Of a stretch of 64,000 bases of DNA, positions 56,588-64,000 are shown one piece after another. Source of the DNA: Thioalkalivibrio sp. XN279 (GTDB lineage Bacteria; Pseudomonadota; Gammaproteobacteria; Steroidobacterales; XN24); the NCBI RefSeq assembly GCF_011089885.1, contig NZ_JAANBD010000025.1, forward strand, positions 62,001 to 126,000. Direction: 5' to 3'. Under the pieces are notes generated by a model, which did no database searches, was not told the DNA's origin, and saw only the letters and a program-made list of their open reading frames with translations. The first letter of the stretch is position 1. Each line of letters opens with the position of its first letter. A program made the position numbers and the translations under genes.

Positions 56588-59500
56588 GACCCCCGCGCCG
56601 GACCTGGCGCCGCGCCTGGAATTCCCAGCCGAGCTGCCGGTCTCGGTCGAACGCGAGCGGATCGCCGCAGCGCTCGAGGAAAGCCAGGTCGTCGTGGTGT
56701 GCGGCGCCACAGGCTCCGGCAAGACCACCCAGTTGCCGAAGATCTGCCTGCTTGCGGGTCGCGGCCGCGACGGCATGATCGGTCATACCCAGCCGCGTCG
56801 CATCGCGGCGCGCGCCGTGGCGGCGCGGGTCGCCACGGAGCTCGGGCCGGCTGGAGACCGGCTGGTGGGCTGGAAGGTGCGGTTCAACGATCGTACCGGG
56901 CCGGACTGTCGTCTCAAGCTCATGACCGACGGGATCCTGCTGGCCGAGATACGCAGCGACCCGCTGCTGCGGCGCTACGACACCATCATCATCGACGAGG
57001 CCCACGAGCGCAGCCTCAACATCGACTTCCTGCTCGGCTACCTGAAGCAGCTGTTGCCGCGTCGGCCGGAGCTCAAGCTCATCGTCACCTCCGCCACCAT
57101 CGAGCCGGCGCGCTTCGCCGCGCACTTCGACGGCGCACCGGTGATCGAGGTGGGCGGCACTTCGTACCCCGTGGAGGTGCGTTATCGTCCGCCTGCGGAC
57201 CCTGATGAGGCCCGACTGCAGGACGGCGTCCTGGCGGCGGTGGACGAACTGCGCGGCCCGGCAGAGTCCGGCGGCCTGCCCGGCGATATCCTGGTATTCC
57301 TGCCCGGGGAGCGGGAGATTCGCGAGACCGCGGAAGCACTGCGCAAGCACCACCCGGCCAACACCGAGGTGCTGCCGTTGTACGGCAGGCTCTCGGCGGG
57401 CGAACAGGACAGGATTTTTCAGCCGCACGGACGGCGCCGGATCGTGCTCGCCACCAACGTCGCGGAGACCTCGCTCACCGTGCCGGGTATTCGCTGCGTG
57501 GTCGACTCCGGGCTGGCCCGGATCAGTCGCTACAGCTATCGCTCCAAGATCCAGCGCCTGCAGGTGGAGCCGATCTCCCAGGCCAGCGCGTGGCAGCGTC
57601 GCGGCCGGTGCGGACGCGAAGCTGCAGGCGTCTGCATCCGCCTCTACGAGGAGAGCGATCACGACGCGCGGCCGGAGTACACCGATCCCGAGATCCGGCG
57701 CACCAACCTCGCCAGCGTCATCCTGCAGATGGAGACGCTCGGGCTGGGCGAGATCGGCGAGTTCCCGTTCATGGATCCGCCGGACCGGCGTTTCATCAAC
57801 GACGGTTACCGGTTGCTGCGCGAGCTGGGCGCCGTGGACGAGCGCCGCGGCGTCACCGCATTGGGACGCCGCCTGGCGCGGCTGCCGGTCGATCCGCGTC
57901 TCGGGCGCATGCTGCTCGAGGCCGGTCGGCTGGGCTGCGTCGCGGAGCTGCTGGTCATCGCCGCCGGCCTGTCCATCCAGGACCCGCGCGAGCGTCCGGC
58001 GGAGACCGCGGCGCAGGCGGACGAGAAGCACGCCTTGTTCCGCGACAAGCAGTCGGACTTTCTCGGCCTGTTGCGGCTGTGGGAGGCCTGGCAGGAGCGG
58101 CGGCGGCACGACTCCGGCAGCGCGCAGCGGCGCTGGGCCCGTGAGCATTTCCTGTCTTTCATGCGCCTGCGGGAGTGGCAGGACGTGCACCGCCAGTTGC
58201 TCGAGCTCACCGCGCAGATGGGCATGCGCCGCAACGAGGTGGCGGCCGATTACGCCGCCGTGCATCGGGCCATTCTCAGCGGCATGCTGTCGCACATCGG
58301 CCGGCTCGACGAGAAGGGGGAGTACCAGGGCGCGCGCAATTTGCGCTTCCGCCTGTTTCCGGACTCCGCCCTGGCGGCAAAGCCGCCCCGCTGGGTGGTG
58401 GTGGCTGCGCTGGTGGAGACCGCCCGCGTCTGGGGGCGCATGGCCGCGGCGGTCGAACCGGCATGGATCGAGGCTGCGGGGGGTGACCTGGTGCGGCGCA
58501 GCTGGTCGGACCCGCACTGGCAGGAGTCGCGCGGTTTCGTCGCGGCGCGCGCGCAGGCGGCGCTGTTCGGGCTGGTGCTGGCGACCGACCGGCGGGTGGA
58601 TTTCGCGCGCGTGGACCGGGCCGGGGCGCGGGAAGTGTTCCTGCGTGACGCCCTCGCGGCCGGGCGCCTGCGCACCAGGGGCGCTTTCCTGGCGCACAAC
58701 CGCGCCCTGGTGCGGACGGTACAGGCGCTCGAGGCGAAGCTGCGCCGGCGCGAGCTGCTGGCAGGCGATGCGGCCATCGCGGCGTTCTACGCGGCCCGTG
58801 TTCCTGAAGAGATCTGCTCAACCGCGGCGTTCGAGCGCTGGCGCAAGCGTGCCGAGCGTGATGCGCCGCGGCTCTTGTACATGTCCCTGGACGACCTGCT
58901 GAGCGGCGCGCCGCTGCCGCGCGGGGAGGACTTCCCCGACGTGCTGGAGTGCGACGGCAACCGTTTGCCGCTGCGCTATCGCTTCGATCCCGCCGCCGAG
59001 GACGACGGCGTGACCGTGCAGGTGCCGCGTCATCTCCTGCCGCTGCTCAGTGAAGACCGGCTGGACTGGCTGGTGCCGGGCTGGCTGGAAGAGAAAGTCG
59101 TCGCCATGCTGCGGGCCTTGCCCAAGTCGGCCCGGCGCCGCATCGTCCCGATCCCGGATCATGCGCGTGCCTGCCTCGCCATGCTGCAGCCAGGGCAGGG
59201 CCTGCTGCGTGCAGCGCTGGCCGAGGCTTTGCGCCGCGACGCCGGCCTCGAGGTGCCGCCCGAGACCTGGAGCGGCCTCGAGTTCGAGCCCTGGCTGCGT
59301 TTTCGCGTCGAGGTGACCGACGGCGACGGCAAAGTACTGGGTGCGTCGCGCGACCTCGACGGACTGAAGCGGGCCTTCGCGCCGGCGGCCGGGGCTGTGA
59401 CCGAGGGAGCCGTCGCGGAGTGGTCCGGCCAGGGCCTGCGCCGCTGGAGCTGCGGGCTGATGCCGCAGCAAGTCGAAGTGCGACGCGGCCGCACCGTGCA

Positions 59501-60320
59501 GCGCCTGTTCCCCGCGCTGCAGGATGACGGCGGCGCGGTGTCCTGCCGGTTATTCCCGACTGCCGCGGAGGCCGCGGAGAACCATCGCCACGGCGTGTTG
59601 CGCCTGTTGCTGCTGGCGTTGCCCCAGCAGCAGCGTGCATTGCTGCAGCGAGCGCGTGGCGAGCACGCCCTGCTGCTGCGCGGACGCGGCCTGGCGCAGG
59701 CCCGGGACCTGGCCGAGGACCTCGTGACTGCGGCTTTCGCGCGCGTATTCCTTGGTGCCGATGCCGAGCTGCCACGGGACGAAGCCGGATTGCAGGCGTG
59801 TCTTGACGCCGGCCGGGCCCGGATCATGCCGGACGCCGAGCAGCTGCTGGCTACGGCGGTGCAGGTGCTGGAGCTCCACGACGAATGCAGGTCGAGGCTG
59901 GAACGCGGCCTGGTCGGCCCGGGGGCGGCCGAGGCGGCCGCAGACATCGACGGGCAGCTGCGCGAGCTCGTGTACCCCGGTTTCCTGGCGAGTACGCCGC
60001 CGGAGCGACTCGACGACCTGCCGCGCTACCTGAAGGCCGTCCTGGCCCGCATGGAAAGGCTGGCGCTGGGCAAGGGCGAAGCACGCCAGGTGCTGGAGCT
60101 GCGGCCCCATCGCGAGCGGCTGGCGGAAAGCGCCGCGGCACGCTGGAGCAATCCGGCCGCGGCCGCTGCGTTCAGGCAGTACCGCTGGATGCTGGAAGAG
60201 TATCGGGTGCAGCTGTTCGCCCAGGCGCTGGGCGTGCGCGAGAAAGTTTCGCACGCCCGGCTCGAGGCCCAGTGGCAGAAGTGTCGGGAGCTGCAGGCCG
60301 GGTTGCGGCCCGCGAATTGA
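56577..60320 (+). CDS. hrpA: ATP-dependent RNA helicase HrpA
   Basis: HrpA is a DEAH-box RNA helicase that processes mRNA and helps rescue collided ribosomes. The frame has Walker A GATGSGKTTQLPK, DEAH in IIDEAHERSLNIDFLL, SAT, motifs V-VI in ATNVAETSLTVPGI and QRRGRCGREA, then the HA2/OB-fold region and a long C-terminal domain (DUF3418-like) specific to HrpA. From CTG 56577 it is 1247 residues, versus about 1300 in E. coli; from the GTG at 56694 it would be 1208 and lose the motif-Q region LPVSVERERIAAALEESQVVVV, which aligns with E. coli. A sequencing error or an unusual start are alternatives. It follows mazG closely and the next gene by 55 bases. Confidence 0.88.
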   Translation: MGAETPAPDLAPRLEFPAELPVSVERERIAAALEESQVVVVCGATGSGKTTQLPKICLLAGRGRDGMIGHTQPRRIAARAVAARVATELGPAGDRLVGWKVRFNDRTGPDCRLKLMTDGILLAEIRSDPLLRRYDTIIIDEAHERSLNIDFLLGYLKQLLPRRPELKLIVTSATIEPARFAAHFDGAPVIEVGGTSYPVEVRYRPPADPDEARLQDGVLAAVDELRGPAESGGLPGDILVFLPGEREIRETAEALRKHHPANTEVLPLYGRLSAGEQDRIFQPHGRRRIVLATNVAETSLTVPGIRCVVDSGLARISRYSYRSKIQRLQVEPISQASAWQRRGRCGREAAGVCIRLYEESDHDARPEYTDPEIRRTNLASVILQMETLGLGEIGEFPFMDPPDRRFINDGYRLLRELGAVDERRGVTALGRRLARLPVDPRLGRMLLEAGRLGCVAELLVIAAGLSIQDPRERPAETAAQADEKHALFRDKQSDFLGLLRLWEAWQERRRHDSGSAQRRWAREHFLSFMRLREWQDVHRQLLELTAQMGMRRNEVAADYAAVHRAILSGMLSHIGRLDEKGEYQGARNLRFRLFPDSALAAKPPRWVVVAALVETARVWGRMAAAVEPAWIEAAGGDLVRRSWSDPHWQESRGFVAARAQAALFGLVLATDRRVDFARVDRAGAREVFLRDALAAGRLRTRGAFLAHNRALVRTVQALEAKLRRRELLAGDAAIAAFYAARVPEEICSTAAFERWRKRAERDAPRLLYMSLDDLLSGAPLPRGEDFPDVLECDGNRLPLRYRFDPAAEDDGVTVQVPRHLLPLLSEDRLDWLVPGWLEEKVVAMLRALPKSARRRIVPIPDHARACLAMLQPGQGLLRAALAEALRRDAGLEVPPETWSGLEFEPWLRFRVEVTDGDGKVLGASRDLDGLKRAFAPAAGAVTEGAVAEWSGQGLRRWSCGLMPQQVEVRRGRTVQRLFPALQDDGGAVSCRLFPTAAEAAENHRHGVLRLLLLALPQQQRALLQRARGEHALLLRGRGLAQARDLAEDLVTAAFARVFLGADAELPRDEAGLQACLDAGRARIMPDAEQLLATAVQVLELHDECRSRLERGLVGPGAAEAAADIDGQLRELVYPGFLASTPPERLDDLPRYLKAVLARMERLALGKGEARQVLELRPHRERLAESAAARWSNPAAAAAFRQYRWMLEEYRVQLFAQALGVREKVSHARLEAQWQKCRELQAGLRPAN

Positions 60321-60375
60321 CGCACGCGGTGCGCCGCACGGACAATCCCGGCATGTCCGAGCCCAGAGACTGACC

Positions 60376-61311
60376 ATGCGTGTCGGATTCGTCGTCGATG
60401 CAAGCTGCGATTTGCCCGACGCATGCCTGGAGCGCCACGGCGTGCGCATCCTGCCGCATGTGCTCGAACTCGGCAGCCGCACCTGGATCGACGAGCGCGA
60501 TCCCGAGCAGACCATGATGCTGTATCGGCGCTTCATTGCGGATCGCTCGGTCGAGGCGAGAGTGAACGCTGCCAGCACGGCCGAGATCCGTGACATCTTC
60601 CTGCAGGAACTGGTGCTTGACTATGACCGCGTGCTGGTCATCAGCGCCGCGGCTGAATTCAGTGACATGCACGCCCACGCGACGGAAGCGTCTTACGCCA
60701 TCCTGCAGGCCTACCGCGAGCGCCGCGACGCAGCGGACCGCGCCGGAAGCTTCGCCTTGCGCGTGCTGGACAGCCGCAGCCTCGGCGCCGGCGAAGGGGT
60801 TGTGCTCTGTCGTGCCCTGGAACTGCTCGAGGACGGCAGGCAAGGCTTCGAGAAGATCCGGCTCACCGTGCGGGACGAGCTGGAGCGCGTCCGGTGCCTG
60901 TTTGTGCCCGGGGACCCGTGGTACTTGCGGCGGCGGGGGATGGATGGTCGCGGCAAGGGTATCGGGCGCGGCGAGTACCTGCTCGCCGAACTCGCCGGGG
61001 TGCGTCCGATCATCGAGCTTTCCCGCGGCGTGCAGCAGGTGGTGGCGCGCCCGCGCGGCTACGCGGCGGCGTGCGCCCAGGCCATGGATGAGGCCCGCAA
61101 GGCGATCGCGCGCGGCCTGGGTACGCCCGCACTGGTGCTGAGCTTCGGCGGCGACCCGCGGGTCATCCGGAAGATGGAGGCCTACCAGGAACTGGAGGCG
61201 GCCGCGGTCAGCGCACAACTGGACATGCACCTTGCGGTGATGGGCGCCGGAGCGGGCGCCCGGCTCGGACCGGGCGCTTTTTCCATAGGGTGGCTCGAAG
61301 CGTCCGAGTAG
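60376..61311 (+). CDS. DegV-family fatty-acid-binding protein
   Basis: The 311-residue product begins MRVGFVVDASCDLPDACL, the family's N-terminal motif with the Ser that contacts the bound fatty acid. The middle has VLVISAAAEFSDMHAHA and VLDSRSLGAGEGVVLCRAL, similar to DegV members in gram-positive bacteria that present fatty acids to the FakA kinase. DegV proteins in gammaproteobacteria are less understood. Its 3' end carries a hairpin with T-tract inside the coding region. The slipin gene is convergent, 10 bases away. The ribosome-binding site is weak. Confidence 0.8.
   Translation: MRVGFVVDASCDLPDACLERHGVRILPHVLELGSRTWIDERDPEQTMMLYRRFIADRSVEARVNAASTAEIRDIFLQELVLDYDRVLVISAAAEFSDMHAHATEASYAILQAYRERRDAADRAGSFALRVLDSRSLGAGEGVVLCRALELLEDGRQGFEKIRLTVRDELERVRCLFVPGDPWYLRRRGMDGRGKGIGRGEYLLAELAGVRPIIELSRGVQQVVARPRGYAAACAQAMDEARKAIARGLGTPALVLSFGGDPRVIRKMEAYQELEAAAVSAQLDMHLAVMGAGAGARLGPGAFSIGWLEASE
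61256..61282 (+). terminator. Terminator-like hairpin inside the degV-like gene
   Basis: GCGCCCGG (61256-61263), a 6-base loop, CCGGGCGC (61270-61277) and TTTTT (61278-61282) form an 8-base-pair GC-only stem with a U-tract, 29 bases before the stop codon of the degV-like gene. A rho-independent terminator inside a coding region would shorten the transcript unless translation keeps it unfolded. Confidence 0.5.
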
Positions 61312-61321
61312 CGCCCGGGGT

Positions 61322-62113
61322 TCAAGCCCGCGGCGCTTGCTCCGGCGCCTTGTCGCCGGGGCGAGACGGCAGCCGGTCGAGCAGCGGTGCGACCAGGTCG
61401 AGCGGCAGCGGGAACACGATGGTGTTGGTCTTCTCGCTGGCCACCTGGCTCAGCGTCTGCAGGTAGCGCAGCTGCATCGCCTGGGGTTCGCGGGCCAGCA
61501 TCTGCGCCGCCTCGAGCAACATCTGCGAGGCCTGCTTTTCGCCCTCCGCATGGATGACCTTGGCGCGCCTGGAGCGCTCGGCCTCGGCCTGCTGGGCGAT
61601 GGCCCGGATCATGCTCTGTTCGAGGTCGACGTGCTTGATCTCCACGTTGGTGACCTTGATGCCCCAGTTGTCGGTCTGCTGGTCCAGGATGCCCTGGATG
61701 TCCGAGTTGAGTTTGTCCCGCTCGGAAAGCATTTCGTCGAGGTCGTGCTGCCCGAGCACGGAGCGCAGGGTCGTCTGCGCGACCTGGCTGGTGGCCTCGT
61801 AGACATTCTCCACCTGGATGATGGCGCGCTCGGGATCGACGATGCGGAAATAGACCACGGCGTTGACCTTGACCGAGACGTTGTCCTTGGAGATCACGTC
61901 CTGGGTCGGCACGTCCATGACCACGATGCGCAGGTCGGTCTTGACCATCTGCTGGATGACCGGGATGACGATGATCAGTCCCGGGCCTTTCACCTTGTAG
62001 AAGCGACCGAGCTGGAAGATCACGCCCCGCTCGTACTCCTTGAGAATCTTGATCGCGCTGATGAGCAGCAGCAGGACGCCGGCCAGGAGCAGCGTGGTGA
62101 AGTAGCTAAACAT
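61322..62113 (-). CDS. Slipin/stomatin-type SPFH protein
   Basis: The 263-residue protein has an N-terminal membrane hairpin ([20 protein letters not shown]), then the SPFH/band-7 domain ([31 protein letters not shown]) and a coiled-coil with [21 protein letters not shown]. Slipins scaffold membrane proteases; the gene lies one base from nfeD, its canonical partner. AAGGAG precedes the ATG. It probably forms rings with NfeD and controls membrane quality or domain order. Confidence 0.92.
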   Translation of the reverse strand: MFSYFTTLLLAGVLLLLISAIKILKEYERGVIFQLGRFYKVKGPGLIIVIPVIQQMVKTDLRIVVMDVPTQDVISKDNVSVKVNAVVYFRIVDPERAIIQVENVYEATSQVAQTTLRSVLGQHDLDEMLSERDKLNSDIQGILDQQTDNWGIKVTNVEIKHVDLEQSMIRAIAQQAEAERSRRAKVIHAEGEKQASQMLLEAAQMLAREPQAMQLRYLQTLSQVASEKTNTIVFPLPLDLVAPLLDRLPSRPGDKAPEQAPRA

Positions 62114-62114
62114 G

Positions 62115-63536
62115 TCAGTTCTCCTTGGATTCGTCCGCTTCCACTTCCAGGGTCAGGCCGTGCATCGCCTTGACCCGCAGGATCTGTCCCTGGCTCACCG
62201 GTGCGCCGGCATGGGCGTTCCACAGCTCGCCGTGCACGCGCACCAGCCCGGTGCCGGAAAAGTCGTCCAGCGCCACCGCCTCGGCGCCGAGCATGTCCTC
62301 GCGCCCGCTCACGATCGGTCGGTTGCGGGCCCGTACGGCGAACCAGACGATGGCCATCACCGCGCTGCCGCCGAGCAGGGCGATGGAACCGATCAACGCC
62401 AGCGGCACGCCGAAGCCCGGCACGTCGGTGTCCATCAGGATCACCGACCCGACCACGAAGGCGATGATGCCGCCTATCCCCAGCGCGCCGAAGCTCGGCA
62501 CGAAAATCTCCCCGATCATCATCAGGACCCCAAGGACGATCAGGGCCAGGCCGGCGTAGTTCACGGGCAGGATCTGGAAGGCGTACAAGGCCAGCAGCAG
62601 GCAGATGGCGCCGACCACGCCGGGCACGATCGCGCCGGGGTTGTAACCTTCGAAAATGAGACCGTAGATGCCCGCAAGCAGCAGCATGTAAGCGACGGTG
62701 GGGCTGGTGATCACGGACAGCAACTCGGTGCGCCAGTCGGGCTGAACGCTCTCCACGGCGAGACCCTGGGTCTGGATCACCACGTCGCCGGCTTCGGTGG
62801 ACACCGTGCGGCCATCAATGGCGCGCAGCAGCTCGCCCATGTCGGCGGCGACCAGGTCGATGACGTTTTCCTCCACCGCGCGCTCGGCGGTCATGCTCGC
62901 CGACTCGCGCACCGCGCGCTCCGCCCAGTCGGCATTCCGACCCCGTTGCTCCGCAAGACTGCGAATATAGGCGACGGCGTCGTTCACCGCCTTGGCTTCG
63001 GGGCCGCCCTTCATAGGGGCGGGCTCGGTGTCGTCCGCGCCCACGCCCTCGCTCTCGCCCTGGCCGGAGGCGTCGTCGCCGGGGTCGGCCGGGGGCTCCC
63101 CGGGCGCGGGCTGCTGGCCGCCACCCACGGGCACCGGGGTCGCGGCACCGAGGTTCGTCGCCGGGGCCATGGCCGCGACGTGGCTGGCATAAAGGATGTA
63201 GGTGCCGGCGCTGGCCGCGCGTGAGCCGCCGGGCGCCACCCAGGTCACGACCGGGACCGGCGAGCTCAAGATGGCCTTGATGATGTCGCGCATGGCGCTG
63301 TCGAGCCCGCCGGGCGTGTCCATCTGGATGATGATGAGCTGCGCCCGTTGCGCTGCGGCCTCTTGGATGCCGCGGACCACGTAATCGCTGGTGGCGGGTC
63401 CCAGCGGACCGTTGATTTCCAGCAGCACTGCGCGCCCCGTGCCGGCCCCGTCGGGCGGTGCAGCCGCCTGCTGGCTGAGAGCCGCGACGGCGACCAGGCA
63501 GAGCACCGATACGAGGAGGGCGCGCAGCGTGTTCAT
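62115..63536 (-). CDS. NfeD-type membrane-bound serine protease
   Basis: The 473-residue protein has a signal sequence ([20 protein letters not shown]), a ClpP-like protease domain with the catalytic Ser in [15 protein letters not shown], a Pro/Gly/Gln/Asp-rich insert (about residues 133-165), four or so membrane helices, and a C-terminal OB-fold NfeD domain ending in [13 protein letters not shown]. It corresponds to the archaeal PH1510-type protease that cleaves stomatin. It is followed after one base by slipin, giving an nfeD-slipin operon. No ribosome-binding site of note was checked. Confidence 0.93.
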   Translation of the reverse strand: MNTLRALLVSVLCLVAVAALSQQAAAPPDGAGTGRAVLLEINGPLGPATSDYVVRGIQEAAAQRAQLIIIQMDTPGGLDSAMRDIIKAILSSPVPVVTWVAPGGSRAASAGTYILYASHVAAMAPATNLGAATPVPVGGGQQPAPGEPPADPGDDASGQGESEGVGADDTEPAPMKGGPEAKAVNDAVAYIRSLAEQRGRNADWAERAVRESASMTAERAVEENVIDLVAADMGELLRAIDGRTVSTEAGDVVIQTQGLAVESVQPDWRTELLSVITSPTVAYMLLLAGIYGLIFEGYNPGAIVPGVVGAICLLLALYAFQILPVNYAGLALIVLGVLMMIGEIFVPSFGALGIGGIIAFVVGSVILMDTDVPGFGVPLALIGSIALLGGSAVMAIVWFAVRARNRPIVSGREDMLGAEAVALDDFSGTGLVRVHGELWNAHAGAPVSQGQILRVKAMHGLTLEVEADESKEN

Positions 63537-63591
63537 GGGCCCATGTTAACCACAGCGCGTGGCCGGTGCCACACGCCTTCCGCGGCGGCGA

Positions 63592-63597
63592 TATACT
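63592..63597 (+). promoter_or_regulatory. Candidate -10 of the asparaginase gene
   Basis: TATACT at 63592-63597 lies 30 bases before the ATG at 63627. The -35 region at the expected spacing (CCACAC) does not match well. It sits in the 90-base divergent gap with nfeD. Confidence 0.3.
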
Positions 63598-63626
63598 TGC
63601 GGCCCCAGGCGGCGGCAGGCGCGGAA

Positions 63627-64000
63627 ATGGCATCCAACCGTATCGTTTTTCTCAGCACCGGCGGCACCATCGACAAGGTCTATTTCGACGAGGCCAGCCG
63701 CTTCGAGGTGGGCGAGACCGTGGTCGCCAAGATCCTGCGCGACGGTGGCGTGACTTATGACTTCGAGGTCGTGCCCTTGATGCGCAAGGACAGCCTGCAG
63801 ATCAGCGACCGGGACCGCGCTGCAATCCGTGCCGCCGTGGAGGTGCGTGACGAGTCACGGGTCATAGTGACGCACGGCACGGACACCATGGTGGAGACCG
63901 CGAAGGTTCTGGCAGGCATACCGGGCAAGACCATTGTCATGACCGGTGCGCTCAGCCCGGCGCGTTTCCAGGCTTCCGACGCGGTGTTCAACATCGGCAT
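63627..64000 (+). CDS. L-asparaginase-family protein, 3' truncated by window edge
   Basis: The first 124 codons are seen. The start STGGTIDK holds the first nucleophile Thr motif of asparaginases, and VTHGTDTMVETA the second, with the Thr, Asp and Gly that make the catalytic triad. The absence of a signal peptide suggests a cytosolic type-I-like enzyme, although the precise substrate (asparagine or glutamine-like) is unclear. GGAAATGG contains the start; the ribosome-binding site is weak. Confidence 0.85.
   Translation, partial: MASNRIVFLSTGGTIDKVYFDEASRFEVGETVVAKILRDGGVTYDFEVVPLMRKDSLQISDRDRAAIRAAVEVRDESRVIVTHGTDTMVETAKVLAGIPGKTIVMTGALSPARFQASDAVFNIG

Noticed and set aside
56694-60320. hrpA starting at GTG 56694
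   Set aside because: This would remove the conserved motif-Q region just upstream of Walker A and leave no ribosome-binding site; the CTG at 56577 fits better.

Overview
The window is a very GC-rich chromosomal stretch of a gammaproteobacterium. Evidence: the order yebC-ruvCAB-ybgC-tolQRAB-pal-cpoB-queE-queC-tRNA-Lys, an E. coli-like TatD, a FadH of exactly the E. coli length, a RelA with the monofunctional EFDD motif, and thrB, ppk and purB typical of that class. A sulfide-dehydrogenase-like cytochrome c at the left edge and a complete N-acetylglutaminylglutamine amide (NAGGN) osmolyte operon suggest a salt-exposed, possibly sulfur-metabolising relative of Chromatiales/Ectothiorhodospira-type lineages. 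The genus cannot be fixed from the sequence. I see no insertion sequences, prophage, CRISPR array or rRNA; coding density is very high and many genes overlap by 4 bases.

Layout. 1-2.5 kb: end of an FccA-like cytochrome, a beta-CASP metallo-hydrolase and an exported hypothetical protein. 2.6-8.2 kb: sucA-sucB-lpd, the 2-oxoglutarate dehydrogenase operon. 8.2-12 kb: a small exported protein, then an ECF-like sigma factor overlapping a transmembrane Ser/Thr kinase with a TPR-like tail. 12-14.7 kb: relA and a YfaZ-like outer-membrane protein, divergent. 14.8-24.4 kb: yebC, Holliday-junction genes ruvCAB, the complete Tol-Pal envelope system, two preQ0/queuosine genes and tRNA-Lys(UUU). 24.5-30.2 kb: a crotonase, then the NAGGN trio asnO-ngg-M42 peptidase. 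30.3-34.3 kb: two coupled short-chain dehydrogenases and ppk. 34.1-36.7 kb: a promoter plus terminator-bearing leader, then thrB, rarD-like and NERD genes. 36.7-43.4 kb: M20 peptidase, tatD, a WS/DGAT wax-ester/triacylglycerol synthase with a histone-like tail, fadH and a YgjP-type zinc peptidase. 43.5-53.6 kb: a TolB-N/TPR membrane protein, an atypical NRAMP-like transporter, sirtuin, acnA, mnmA, a two-domain GNAT protein and purB. 53.8-64 kb: fumC, a CoA-type NUDIX, mazG, hrpA, a degV-like gene, slipin-nfeD and the start of an asparaginase.

How the genes fit together. Four TCA-cycle loci (sucAB-lpd, acnA, fumC) and a CobB-like desuccinylase share the window. RelA and ppk point to stringent-response physiology. 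WS/DGAT and FadH sit back to back, linking neutral-lipid storage with unsaturated fatty-acid breakdown. The NAGGN trio makes a dipeptide osmoprotectant.

Most unusual signals: a rho-independent terminator with its own upstream promoter before thrB (attenuator or small RNA); hrpA having no ATG/GTG/TTG upstream of its Walker A motif but a CTG with an ideal ribosome-binding site; an NRAMP-like transporter without the DPGN metal motif, behind an AT-rich dyad; and a lysine/alanine/proline-rich tail on WS/DGAT.
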